NCBI GenBank assembly: GCA_900772775.1
Contig: CAAGRW010000076.1
Coordinates: 1-13,502, forward strand
Origin: Candidatus Rifleibacteriota bacterium
Lineage (GTDB): Bacteria > Vulcanimicrobiota > Xenobia > Xenobiales > Xenobiaceae
Direction of reading: 5' to 3'
Length of the DNA stretch: 13,502 nucleotides
Numbering within the stretch: position 1 is the stretch's first letter; each line of letters starts with the position of its first letter. The notes below the pieces were generated by a model. That model ran no database searches, was not told where the DNA came from, and worked only from the letters and a program-made list of their open reading frames with translations. Shown here one piece after another: positions 1 through 6,739 of the stretch. The position numbers were made by a program, and so were the translations under genes.

Positions 1-1
1 A

Positions 2-238
2 TATGGCAAAACGCCAGCTCAAGTAGCTCTGCGCTTTTTATTACAAAGTGATGTAGTAGTTATTCCCAAGTCAACCCACGTTGAGCGTATGCAAGAAAAC
101 TTCGATGTTTTTGATTTTGCTTTAGATAAAGAGGATATGCAAAAACTGTCCGCTCTCGATACTGGCAAAAGCTTATTCTTCTCCCACTACGACCCAGCCA
201 CAGTTGAGTGGTTTATGAGCATTTACAACAATTTGTAA
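2..238 (+). CDS. Aldo/keto reductase, C-terminal part (5' end outside window)
   Basis: The frame is open from the window edge to a TAA and gives 78 residues of an NADPH-dependent aldo/keto reductase, a cytosolic (beta/alpha)8-barrel enzyme that reduces aldehydes and ketones. Recognisable C-terminal signatures are a VALRFLLQ helix, the VVIPKSTH strand and loop (the K and S normally bind the 2'-phosphate of NADPH), a DKEDMQKLSALD helix and the ending SHYDPATVEWF. This ending is typical of the 2,5-diketo-gluconate reductase branch (AKR5-like). The catalytic Tyr/Lys/Asp/His residues lie upstream of the window, so substrate class cannot be judged. A strong terminator follows 18 bases after the stop, so it is the last gene of its transcript. 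Confidence 0.9.
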   Translation, partial: YGKTPAQVALRFLLQSDVVVIPKSTHVERMQENFDVFDFALDKEDMQKLSALDTGKSLFFSHYDPATVEWFMSIYNNL

Positions 239-255
239 TTATCAATAAGTGAAGG

Positions 256-300
256 CAGCCACTTTCTCTGGCATATTAGCAGAGAAAGGGCTGTTTTATT
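256..300 (+). terminator. Intrinsic terminator of the aldo/keto reductase gene
   Basis: A stem formed by 256-270 and 280-293 (CAGCC, a bulged A, CTTTCTCTG against CAGAGAAAGGGCTG) closes a 9-nt loop and is followed by TTTTATT. On the minus strand there is no T-tract, so it probably does not stop the toxin-antitoxin transcript. Confidence 0.85.
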
Positions 301-305
301 TATAC

Positions 306-713
306 TTATATTCTAGCTAGCAATTCTGAAGGCATTAAAGCTACAACTTTACTTTTTGCAAAATCGCGAACATTTCTAGTAATAATAAAATCGACATTTA
401 GTCTATCTGCAGTTACGCTTTGTATAGCGTCTTCAAAATCATTCCACCGCAATTCCGTAGCACGGACAGCATCAATAACCTCAAGATCTACGAATTTAAA
501 AATTAAAGATAATTTTTGCAACGTATCTTCAATTGTTTTAGGGTCTAGCTCTTTGCGCATAATGTAAACAATATTTGCAAAAGTCAGTACCGACACATAA
601 CCTTGTATCTGTCCAGTTTCACACAGTTTCCAGATAGCCGATGACGACTCAACAAAAGACTGTCTATTCTGTAGAACATCTAGTATTATATTGCAATCAA
701 TCAACAACTTCAT
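306..713 (-). CDS. PIN-domain toxin of a VapC-like toxin-antitoxin pair
   Basis: A 135-residue single PIN domain, the usual length for a VapC-type endoribonuclease toxin; the family cleaves tRNA or other RNA with acidic residues that bind Mg2+. Visible features are the N-terminal strand MKLLIDCNIILDVL (Asp6), the helix around residues 80-100 with DFEDAIQ (Asp92, Glu94, Asp95) and the strand VDFIITRNVRDF (Asp108, Asp117). The DFEDAiq...iiTRN..DF pattern is that of the PIN_3 (PF13470) subgroup. Its start lies 17 nt inside the end of the upstream antitoxin gene, the classical translationally coupled antitoxin-first layout. The AT-rich composition fits a mobile module. The RNA target is unknown. 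The family call is firm; toxicity is inferred. Confidence 0.85.
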   Translation of the reverse strand: MKLLIDCNIILDVLQNRQSFVESSSAIWKLCETGQIQGYVSVLTFANIVYIMRKELDPKTIEDTLQKLSLIFKFVDLEVIDAVRATELRWNDFEDAIQSVTADRLNVDFIITRNVRDFAKSKVVALMPSELLARI

Positions 714-939
714 ATTTTTCTTTTAGTCTCTCTGACTTCACTTGATCTAGATCATAATTTTTCTTTAACAATCCTGTAAGAGAATCAGTTAGATACGAAT
801 TGACAGTATCTTTAGGGACAAAGCGCCCTATTTCACGACCGTTTTTAGTTACGATAACTTCATGTCCTGAAATAATTAGATTTAAATATTTGCCGAAATT
901 GTTTTGCATATCTGTTGCTGTAGCGACAGCTGCAATCAT
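697..939 (-). CDS. Phd/YefM-family antitoxin
   Basis: An 80-residue antitoxin with an N-terminal Phd/YefM DNA-binding fold: MIAAVATATDMQNNFGKYLN, then GHEVIVTKNGREIGRFVP at about 25-45, then a charged C-terminal tail (about 55-80) that would wrap the toxin. The frame can be opened at a GTG at 948, but that GTG lies inside the Shine-Dalgarno-like GAGGTGAT; the ATG at 939 sits at proper distance behind it and is the better start. The stop overlaps the toxin start by 17 nt. The family neutralises the toxin and represses its own promoter; two identical palindromes in the promoter (965-972 and 990-997) are the likely binding sites. Confidence 0.87.
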   Translation of the reverse strand: MIAAVATATDMQNNFGKYLNLIISGHEVIVTKNGREIGRFVPKDTVNSYLTDSLTGLLKKNYDLDQVKSERLKEKYEVVD

Positions 940-964
940 AGCAATCACCTCGAACGATATTTTA

Positions 965-1005
965 TTAGCTAATTTTATTATTTAGCATTTTAGCTAATAT
1001 TGCAA
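965..1005 (-). promoter_or_regulatory. Toxin-antitoxin promoter with twin palindromic operators
   Basis: Reading the minus strand, TTGCAA (1005-1000) and AATAAT (982-977) are separated by 17 bp, a fair sigma-70-type promoter. The 8-bp palindrome TTAGCTAA occurs twice, at 990-997 (between the two boxes) and 965-972 (just downstream of the -10 box), with centres 25 bp apart. A related TTAGCATT lies at 982-989. The arrangement suits autorepression by the antitoxin or the toxin-antitoxin complex. The boxes and palindromes are seen; repressor binding is inferred. Confidence 0.5.
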
Positions 1006-1044
1006 TAAAAAAAGAGCTTAAACTCACCGTGGAGTTTAAACTCT
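1006..1044 (-). terminator. Intrinsic terminator of the tRNA-Ala gene
   Basis: On the minus strand a 13-bp stem with one G-U pair (AGAGTTTAAACTC against GAGTTTAAGCTCT) with a 6-nt loop runs straight into a run of T. It lies 17 bases past the CCA end of the tRNA and directly abuts the -35 box of the toxin-antitoxin promoter. Confidence 0.85.
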
Positions 1045-1060
1045 TACTCTAACTTAAACT

Positions 1061-1136
<76 letters not shown>

Positions 1137-1155
1137 ATAATATAAGGCGACGCTT

Positions 1156-1184
1156 ATTATAATGGGCCGCCTTGTGATAGTCAA
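1156..1184 (-). promoter_or_regulatory. Promoter of the tRNA-Ala gene
   Basis: On the minus strand TTGACT (1184-1179) and a perfect TATAAT (1161-1156) are spaced by 17 bp. The mature tRNA 5' end is 20 bases downstream of the -10 box, leaving a short 5' leader for RNase P. The -35 box begins directly beside the hairpin that follows clpC. Confidence 0.85.
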
Positions 1185-1213
1185 GGGAGCGCCACTAACT
1201 CTGAAGCGCTCCC
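1185..1213 (-). terminator. Hairpin downstream of clpC, possible terminator
   Basis: The arms GGGAGCGC (1185-1192) and GCGCTCCC (1206-1213) pair perfectly over 8 bp with a 13-nt loop, 10 bases after the clpC stop. On the minus strand only TT precedes GACTATC, so there is no good U-tract. It may slow polymerase or protect the mRNA end, or act with a second hairpin (AAGGCG / CGCCTT) a little further on. Confidence 0.45.
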
Positions 1214-1222
1214 CCACTTTTT

Positions 1223-3808
1223 CTATTCGGCAAGTTTGAAAACTAATTGGAAGTTATCATCATCGCCATTTTTGTTTGAAGAGCTGCTGCCAATCATACC
1301 TTCAGCTTCACGGGCGGCCAATTCGGCACGATCTTCTTCGCTGACATCAATAAGCATACGGCTACCTTCAGGGAATTCACCGTCAATTACCTTGTCGGCC
1401 AGAGGATCTTCAATCATTTGCTGGATAGCACGACGCAAAGGACGAGCGCCATACTGAGGCTCGCGACAAGAAGCTACCAAAGCGCGTTTGACATCTTGGG
1501 AAACTTCAAAATCACGATGGTTGGTGCCCAATTCTTTGCGCACTTTGGCCAACATAATATCGACGATTTTAAGCAAATCTTCATTTTCCAAACTATGGAA
1601 AACTACCGAAGCATCTAAACGATTCAAAAATTCCGGTTTAAAGACTTGCTTTGTCTCTTCCAAAACGCGCTTTTTCATACGCTCGAAACGCACTTGAGGT
1701 GAGCCTTCGTCACGGTTGCCGCGCAAGCCCATATTTACACTGGGATCAGGATTGGCAAAGCCGATATTGGAAGTGAGAATAACTACTACATTTTTAAAGT
1801 CGACTACATGGCGCTTGGAATCGGTCAGGCGGCCTTCATCCATAATTTGCAACAAAACGTTGAAAATATCGGGGTGGGCTTTTTCAATTTCGTCAAAAAG
1901 CACCACAGAATAAGGCTTGCGGCGGACAGCATCAGTCAGCTCGCCACCTTCGTCGTAGCCCACATAGCCCGGAGCTGCACCATACAAACGTGAAACGGTA
2001 AATTTTTCCGAGTATTCGGACATATCCATGCGAATGAGGGCATTTTCATCATCGAAAAGGAATTGCGCTAAAGTGCGAGCCAATTCGGTTTTACCTACAC
2101 CCGTCGGGCCTAAGAAAAGGAAAGAACCAATAGGCTTATTGGGATCTTTTAAGCCGGCCCTAGCTCTCTTGATAGCACGGCTGACTACTTTAATCGGTTC
2201 ATCTTGTCCAACCACGCGTTCATGTAAAATCTGCTCAATATTGCTTAAACGAGCAGCCTCGTTTTGGCTGACGCTATTTAAAGGCACACCAGACATAAGC
2301 GAAACTACATAGGCCACCGTATCGGTTTTTACCACAGGACGATCGCTCTTAGCTTCAGCGGAATGCTCGCGGCGCTCTTGCCAATCGGCTTCTAAACGAT
2401 TCAAGACATTGCGAGCCGCTTCTTCCTTCATGCGCAATTCATCAGCCAGCTCGTAATCTTGTTCGGCCAAAGCTTCGTCACGTTTGCGCACTAAATCACG
2501 CAATTCAGAAGCTTTATTTACTAAATCTTGTGGTTTATTGGCTTTAGCTAAGCTGACGCGGCTGCAAGCTTCGTCTATAACGTCGATGGCCTTATCGGGC
2601 AATAAACGATCGGGCAAATAGCGATTGGAAAGACGCACAGCCTCGCGAATAGCTTCTTCAGAAATGTCCACATTATGGAAACTTTCGTAACGATCGCGCA
2701 AGCCTAAAATGATACGGCAAGCTTCCTCTTCGGTGGGCTCTTTTACATCGACAGTTTGGAAACGGCGCTCTAAAGCCGGATCTTTTTCGATATATTTAGT
2801 GTATTCACCCACTGTAGTGGCACCGATGCATTGGAACTCACCGCGAGCCAAAGCCGGCTTTAAAATACTGGAAGCATTTAAGCCTCCTTCAGAGTCGCCA
2901 GCGCCTACCAAAGTATGAATTTCATCAATAAAAAGAATAACTTTAGATTTAGCGTTGGTCAGCTCTTTAAGGATCTTGTTTAAGCGATCCTCAAAATCTC
3001 CGCGATAGCGAGTGCCAGCTACCAAACCGGAAAGCGACAAGGAGCAAACGCGCATGCCCTTAAGCTTTTCGGGAACTTCTCCGCTGACAATACGCTGAGC
3101 CAAACCTTCAACAATAGCGGTTTTGCCGACACCAGGATCGCCAATAAGTACAGGATTGCATTTGGTACGGCGAGACAGCACCATAATTACGCGTTCTAAT
3201 TCATTGTAGCGGCCAATCAAAGGATCGAGCTTGCCATCTTGCGCCAACTTGGTAAGATCGCGGCAATAGCTATCTAAAACAGGAGTTTTTGCCGAAGATT
3301 TCTTGCTAGAAGCCGCGTTAGAAACATAGTTGCGCGACTTCTCCTCTTCTTCACCTTTAACTAACATAGCCTTAAGATCGCTTCTCAGGCTCTTAAGGTC
3401 GAAATCAAGCAAGCTACTTAATATTTCGTTGACTACTTCGGTTTCTTCAGGATAGTCTTCAGCTACTTTTAAAATAGCTAACAAAATAGCTTCGCACCCC
3501 ACAGCGCTGCGTTCATAGCGGCGAGAGCACTTAAAAGCTTCCTGGATGATAAGTTTAGCTGCTTGGGTAAACATCATACCTTGGCTGATGTCATCATCGG
3601 CCTCACAATGTTCAGCAGCAAAGCTGTGCAAAAATTCTAAAGTTAAGCCATGTTTTTCTAAAAGATCGCTAACGGCACTTTTGCTATTGGCCGCCAATCC
3701 CATTAAGAGATGCTCAGGGCCGATAGAATTGCTTCCTAAAGCCTTGGCCTCCTCACGAGCGAATACGATTGACATTCTGGCTTCATCTGAAAACGGCTCC
3801 ATCCCCAT
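1223..3808 (-). CDS. clpC: ATP-dependent Clp protease ATPase subunit ClpC
   Basis: An 861-residue Hsp100 AAA+ unfoldase that feeds proteins into the ClpP protease in the cytosol. Domain order: Clp N-domain (about 4-150); first AAA+ module with Walker A GDPGVGKT (223-230) and Walker B VILFIDE (290-296); a UVR-type linker (about 430-466), the mark of ClpC rather than ClpA or ClpB; second AAA+ module with Walker A GPTGVGKT (567-574), Walker B VVLFDE (635-640) and sensor-2 GARP (787-790). The MGL at 693-695 falls where the ClpP-docking (I/V/L)G(F/L) tripeptide is expected. ATG 3808 is preceded by AAGGAG at 6 nt spacing. No clpP, ctsR, mcsA or mcsB is nearby, so the Gram-positive ctsR operon layout is absent. 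The 137-nt leader upstream contains a possible 21-codon reading frame (3830-3895) behind AAGGAGG. Confidence 0.95.
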   Translation of the reverse strand: MGMEPFSDEARMSIVFAREEAKALGSNSIGPEHLLMGLAANSKSAVSDLLEKHGLTLEFLHSFAAEHCEADDDISQGMMFTQAAKLIIQEAFKCSRRYERSAVGCEAILLAILKVAEDYPEETEVVNEILSSLLDFDLKSLRSDLKAMLVKGEEEEKSRNYVSNAASSKKSSAKTPVLDSYCRDLTKLAQDGKLDPLIGRYNELERVIMVLSRRTKCNPVLIGDPGVGKTAIVEGLAQRIVSGEVPEKLKGMRVCSLSLSGLVAGTRYRGDFEDRLNKILKELTNAKSKVILFIDEIHTLVGAGDSEGGLNASSILKPALARGEFQCIGATTVGEYTKYIEKDPALERRFQTVDVKEPTEEEACRIILGLRDRYESFHNVDISEEAIREAVRLSNRYLPDRLLPDKAIDVIDEACSRVSLAKANKPQDLVNKASELRDLVRKRDEALAEQDYELADELRMKEEAARNVLNRLEADWQERREHSAEAKSDRPVVKTDTVAYVVSLMSGVPLNSVSQNEAARLSNIEQILHERVVGQDEPIKVVSRAIKRARAGLKDPNKPIGSFLFLGPTGVGKTELARTLAQFLFDDENALIRMDMSEYSEKFTVSRLYGAAPGYVGYDEGGELTDAVRRKPYSVVLFDEIEKAHPDIFNVLLQIMDEGRLTDSKRHVVDFKNVVVILTSNIGFANPDPSVNMGLRGNRDEGSPQVRFERMKKRVLEETKQVFKPEFLNRLDASVVFHSLENEDLLKIVDIMLAKVRKELGTNHRDFEVSQDVKRALVASCREPQYGARPLRRAIQQMIEDPLADKVIDGEFPEGSRMLIDVSEEDRAELAAREAEGMIGSSSSNKNGDDDNFQLVFKLAE

Positions 3809-3945
3809 AACTCTCTCCTTGGTATAGAACTAAAACTTGTTGTATTTAAGCGCTCTATTATCTAATAATTCCGAAATTTGGCCTAACTTTCTCAATATCT
3901 GTCCCGCCTCCTTTTTTAACGCTGACAGCGCATAAGAGCTCAACT

Positions 3946-4929
3946 CTAACGCGAAGAAGTGATCCGCACAGCCTCTGCCATAGGCTCAAAGTCGAGTTCA
4001 ACTGGCACTTGGCCGGCAGCTAAAAGGCACGCTTGGCCATTTTGTAGCTTTTCAGATTGACTTTGCAAAGAAACATGCAAAGCGCCCTTAGTACAAACAA
4101 CTATTTCTGGAAAAAGCGGATCGGTAAGCCAAGCGCTTACATCTTCGGCTTTGAGCACCTCCAAGCGGAAATGTTCAGCCTGAAGCAACACTTGGCCGAC
4201 AGTAGGCGGTAAAGATGGCCCGGCTAAGTCCGGCTTTTCCTTTTTGTCCAAATTTACCGACCAACAATCGCGCAAAACAGCAGCCGCTTCTTCAAGGTGC
4301 AACTGACGCGGCTGTCCATCTAGCCCAAGACGATCCCAATCATAAAGGCGATAAGTCAATTCACTATTCTGTTGTACTTCCAAAACGGTAATTCCCGGCC
4401 CTAGAGCATGGACTAAACCGGGCTTAAGACAAAGACAATCGCCGACTGTCGGCTTTATTTTACTCAAGAAATTCAGCATTTCCGCTCCGGCAGTATGTAA
4501 AAAATCGTTACAATGGCTGTGCGGATGAACGCCAAAAATGAGCTCTGCTCCAGGCTCACTCTGGGTAACATACCAAGCTTCTTCTTTACCTTGAGCAGAG
4601 CAACCATTTAAGCGGCGGGCCCAACTGTCATTGGGATGCACTTGAATAGACAGCCAACGCTCGGCCCGCAGCCATTTTATAAGCAGAGGAAAACCAGCCT
4701 CGGAATAGTTCTTCATGTTGCCGAGCCGAGACGGAAAGCGTCGATAAAGTTCGTCTAAAGTGTTCCCGGCATAGAGGCCATTGCTGACAACTTGCGAGCC
4801 GCCTACAATCCAAACTTCTCCAATCGGCTCGGCAGCTTGAGCCACCGATGGACACAAGGTAGCCAGCGTTTTTCCTCCCCAAATGCGCGGCGCTAAATAT
4901 GGCTTGAGTATTAAAGGATACAGAAACAT
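3946..4929 (-). CDS. manA: Class I mannose-6-phosphate isomerase
   Basis: A 327-residue cytosolic Zn enzyme that interconverts mannose 6-phosphate and fructose 6-phosphate, linking mannose use and GDP-mannose synthesis to glycolysis. It matches the short (about 315-residue) bacterial type. Zn ligands are visible: Gln96 and His98 in SIQVHPND, Glu116/Glu117 in KEEAWYV and His174 in KPGLVHALGPG. The signature EVQQNSELTYRLYDWDR spans 184-200. The frame is blocked by TAA directly before ATG 4929, so this start is forced. Its ribosome-binding site (GAGGG) lies in the 3' arm of a 7-bp hairpin. It is followed by clpC on the same strand after 137 nt, with no clear terminator between, so partial read-through is possible. 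Confidence 0.93.
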   Translation of the reverse strand: MFLYPLILKPYLAPRIWGGKTLATLCPSVAQAAEPIGEVWIVGGSQVVSNGLYAGNTLDELYRRFPSRLGNMKNYSEAGFPLLIKWLRAERWLSIQVHPNDSWARRLNGCSAQGKEEAWYVTQSEPGAELIFGVHPHSHCNDFLHTAGAEMLNFLSKIKPTVGDCLCLKPGLVHALGPGITVLEVQQNSELTYRLYDWDRLGLDGQPRQLHLEEAAAVLRDCWSVNLDKKEKPDLAGPSLPPTVGQVLLQAEHFRLEVLKAEDVSAWLTDPLFPEIVVCTKGALHVSLQSQSEKLQNGQACLLAAGQVPVELDFEPMAEAVRITSSR

Positions 4930-4933
4930 TTAG

Positions 4934-4950
4934 CCCTCAACTTTTGAGGG
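4934..4950 (-). promoter_or_regulatory. Hairpin masking the manA ribosome-binding site
   Basis: On the transcript CCCTCAA and TTGAGGG form a perfect 7-bp stem with a 3-nt loop. The 3' arm contains the only Shine-Dalgarno-like sequence (GAGGG) for manA, 5 nt before the ATG. The structure is seen; a regulatory role is inferred. Confidence 0.45.
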
Positions 4951-5009
4951 CAAAAATTTTGTAACGGTTGTTGTTTTCCTCTGCCGCCTGATATTTTTTG
5001 GCAGCCTCA

Positions 5010-5038
5010 CTGACAGGCACAACTAATTAAGCTAATAT
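5010..5038 (+). promoter_or_regulatory. Candidate promoter of the TlpA-like lipoprotein gene
   Basis: CTGACA (5010-5015) and TAATAT (5033-5038) are separated by 17 bp in the intergenic region between the divergent manA and the thioredoxin lipoprotein gene. The -35 box matches 5 of 6 and the -10 box 4 of 6 consensus positions. This would give a leader of about 80 nt. Confidence 0.4.
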
Positions 5039-5125
5039 TAAAGAGCGCTGCTTAAAATTTTTCGGCATTCTGCGCCACATTTTTAGCGAAAAAAAATCAT
5101 CATGATCGCGGGAGGAATAGAAACC

Positions 5126-5647
5126 ATGCGCAAACGCTTTTCAATTTTTGTAATAGTTTGCCTCAGTTTATTTACTTTATTAGCTTGCACCCAGTCTACC
5201 CAAGCTGGACAAGAAAAGAACTATGGCAAATTGCCTAAAATTATTGGCAAAAGTTATGATGGCAAAACAATTGACACTTCCAATTATGCGGGGAAAGTGC
5301 TGATTGTCGATTTTTGGGCTACTTGGTGCCCACCTTGCCGCAAAGAGATTCCCGGCTTTATCGCTTTACAGAGACAATATGGCCTGAAAGGCTTACAAGT
5401 TGTCGGCGTTTCTTTTGACGACGAAGATGCCGATCATAAGCAATTTGCCAAACAACAAGGCTTAAACTATCCTTCCATTTTAGGAAAAGACAACGTAGCC
5501 GCTGTCAATGCTGTCGAGAAAAAAATCGGCGCCATTGAAGGCATTCCCACCACGATTATCGTCGATCGCCAGGGCAATATCCGCTATGTCCACGTAGGTT
5601 ATGCCGATAAAGCCGAATTTGAAAAAATTATCAAAAAATACCTCTAA
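5126..5647 (+). CDS. TlpA/ResA-like thiol-disulfide oxidoreductase lipoprotein
   Basis: A 173-residue exported thioredoxin-fold protein. Residues 1-21 are a lipoprotein signal peptide (MRKRFSIFVIVCLSLFTLLAC) with lipobox L-L-A-Cys21, so it should be lipid-anchored facing the envelope. The thioredoxin domain (about 35-172) contains FWATWCPPC with Cys68 and Cys71, the AhpC/TSA-like strand VVGVSFDDED and the cis-proline loop GIPTTIIVD (Pro141). Such proteins reduce disulfides in the envelope, often for cytochrome c maturation, or buffer oxidative stress. An ATG exists at 5102, but GGGAGGA precedes the ATG at 5126 at 9 nt, and that start gives the cleaner signal peptide. The partner that re-reduces it (CcdA or DsbD) is not in the window. 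A bidirectional terminator follows. Confidence 0.9.
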   Translation: MRKRFSIFVIVCLSLFTLLACTQSTQAGQEKNYGKLPKIIGKSYDGKTIDTSNYAGKVLIVDFWATWCPPCRKEIPGFIALQRQYGLKGLQVVGVSFDDEDADHKQFAKQQGLNYPSILGKDNVAAVNAVEKKIGAIEGIPTTIIVDRQGNIRYVHVGYADKAEFEKIIKKYL

Positions 5648-5654
5648 ACCAACA

Positions 5655-5699
5655 AAATGCCCGCTTCTTTCGCTAAAGTGAAAGAGCGGGCATTTTTTA
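5655..5699 (+). terminator. Bidirectional terminator between tlpA-like gene and gpmA
   Basis: The arms 5657-5671 and 5680-5693 pair over 14 bp (ATGCCCGC, a bulged T, TCTTTC against GAAAGAGCGGGCAT), followed by TTTTTT on the plus strand. On the minus strand the same hairpin is followed by TTTTG, so it can also end gpmA, which converges here. Confidence 0.9.
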
Positions 5700-5776
5700 T
5701 AGCTATCCATTTAAAGCTGCTGCAACTCGGCTTTCCTTAAGCAAGAAGCCAAGCGCTTGCAACCTAAGGCAAAATA

Positions 5777-6463
5777 TTACAGATAATATTTCTTTACGAA
5801 AGCCAAAGTCTTGTCATCGAGTTCGTAAACCAAAGGCTTGCCGGTAGGAATTTCTACATCCATGATCTCTTTGGTGCCGATATTTTCGATGTATTTTACC
5901 AAAGCTCTGATGCTGTTGCCGTGAGCAGCGATAATGCATTTTTTGCCAGCTAAGAGAGCGGGCTTAATATCGGAATTCCAGTAAGGAACTACGCGATCTA
6001 CGGTATCAAGCAAGTGCTCGGTGCAAGGAAGCTGATCGGGAGTAAGATCTTTGTACTTAGGATCGTTGCCGGGATAGCGCTCGTCGCTCTTGTCTAATGC
6101 CGGGGGACGTACATCGGCGCTACGACGCCAAATGTGAACTTGCTCAGCACCGTATTTAGCGCGGGTTTCATCTTTGTTGAGACCTTGCAAGGCACCATAG
6201 TGACGCTCGTTTAAGCGCCAGCTGTAGTGGATAGGAATGTTGCTCTCGCCGAGCTCGTTGAGGATAAGCTCCAAAGTGTGGTTGGCTCTCTTCAAAACGG
6301 AAGTGAAAGCTTCGTCAAAGGTAAAACCGTTGGCTTTAAGCAAACGGCCGGCTTCCTGAGCCTCTTTGATGCCGTTTTCGCTAAGATCAACATCGGTCCA
6401 GCCGGTGAAACGGTTTTCTAAGTTCCACATGCTCTGGCCATGGCGCACCATAACAAGTTTCAT
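5777..6463 (-). CDS. gpmA: 2,3-bisphosphoglycerate-dependent phosphoglycerate mutase
   Basis: A 228-residue glycolytic and gluconeogenic enzyme that interconverts 3- and 2-phosphoglycerate. Key residues are plain: the RHGQSMWN phosphohistidine motif (His8), Arg59 in SVLKRANHT, Glu86 in LNERHYG, RRSADVRPP (113-121) and AAHGNS with the second catalytic His181. At 228 residues it is of the shorter dPGM type (E. coli GpmA has 250). The open frame continues upstream to 6580, but that extension is not family-like; ATG 6463 is preceded by GAGGAG and starts exactly at the conserved MKLVMVRHG. It converges with the thioredoxin gene across the shared terminator. No clear promoter was recognised upstream. 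Confidence 0.96.
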   Translation of the reverse strand: MKLVMVRHGQSMWNLENRFTGWTDVDLSENGIKEAQEAGRLLKANGFTFDEAFTSVLKRANHTLELILNELGESNIPIHYSWRLNERHYGALQGLNKDETRAKYGAEQVHIWRRSADVRPPALDKSDERYPGNDPKYKDLTPDQLPCTEHLLDTVDRVVPYWNSDIKPALLAGKKCIIAAHGNSIRALVKYIENIGTKEIMDVEIPTGKPLVYELDDKTLAFVKKYYL

Positions 6464-6739
6464 GGTAAAAAACTCCTCTAAAAAGAATATTTGTAAACTG
6501 ACAGGGGCTCCAATACGACCAAAAGTTAGCCAAAACCTGCCGATTATTTTTCTTAGTGAAAGCTCAGCCTTATACTCCACCGCTTAGTGGCAGTTTTTTC
6601 TACTAGCCGAACCGAATTATTTAAGCAGGACAAAAAATCAACTCTGCCAAAATTTTCTAGCGGCAGCTTGACTCATTTATCGGATCAGCGCCATTTTATC
6701 TCTTTGCGCTTTAAGAGCGCGATTAAGGCGGCGTTTTTT

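Noticed and set aside
697..948. GTG start at 948 for the antitoxin
   Set aside because: The GTG is part of the Shine-Dalgarno sequence of the ATG at 939, and no ribosome-binding site precedes it.
4628..4882. 84-codon minus-strand frame inside manA
   Set aside because: Out-of-frame shadow of manA with no ribosome-binding site or recognisable domain.
5777..6580. Extended gpmA with a 39-residue N-terminal addition
   Set aside because: The extension has no family counterpart, and ATG 6463 has GAGGAG upstream and begins at the conserved phosphohistidine strand.
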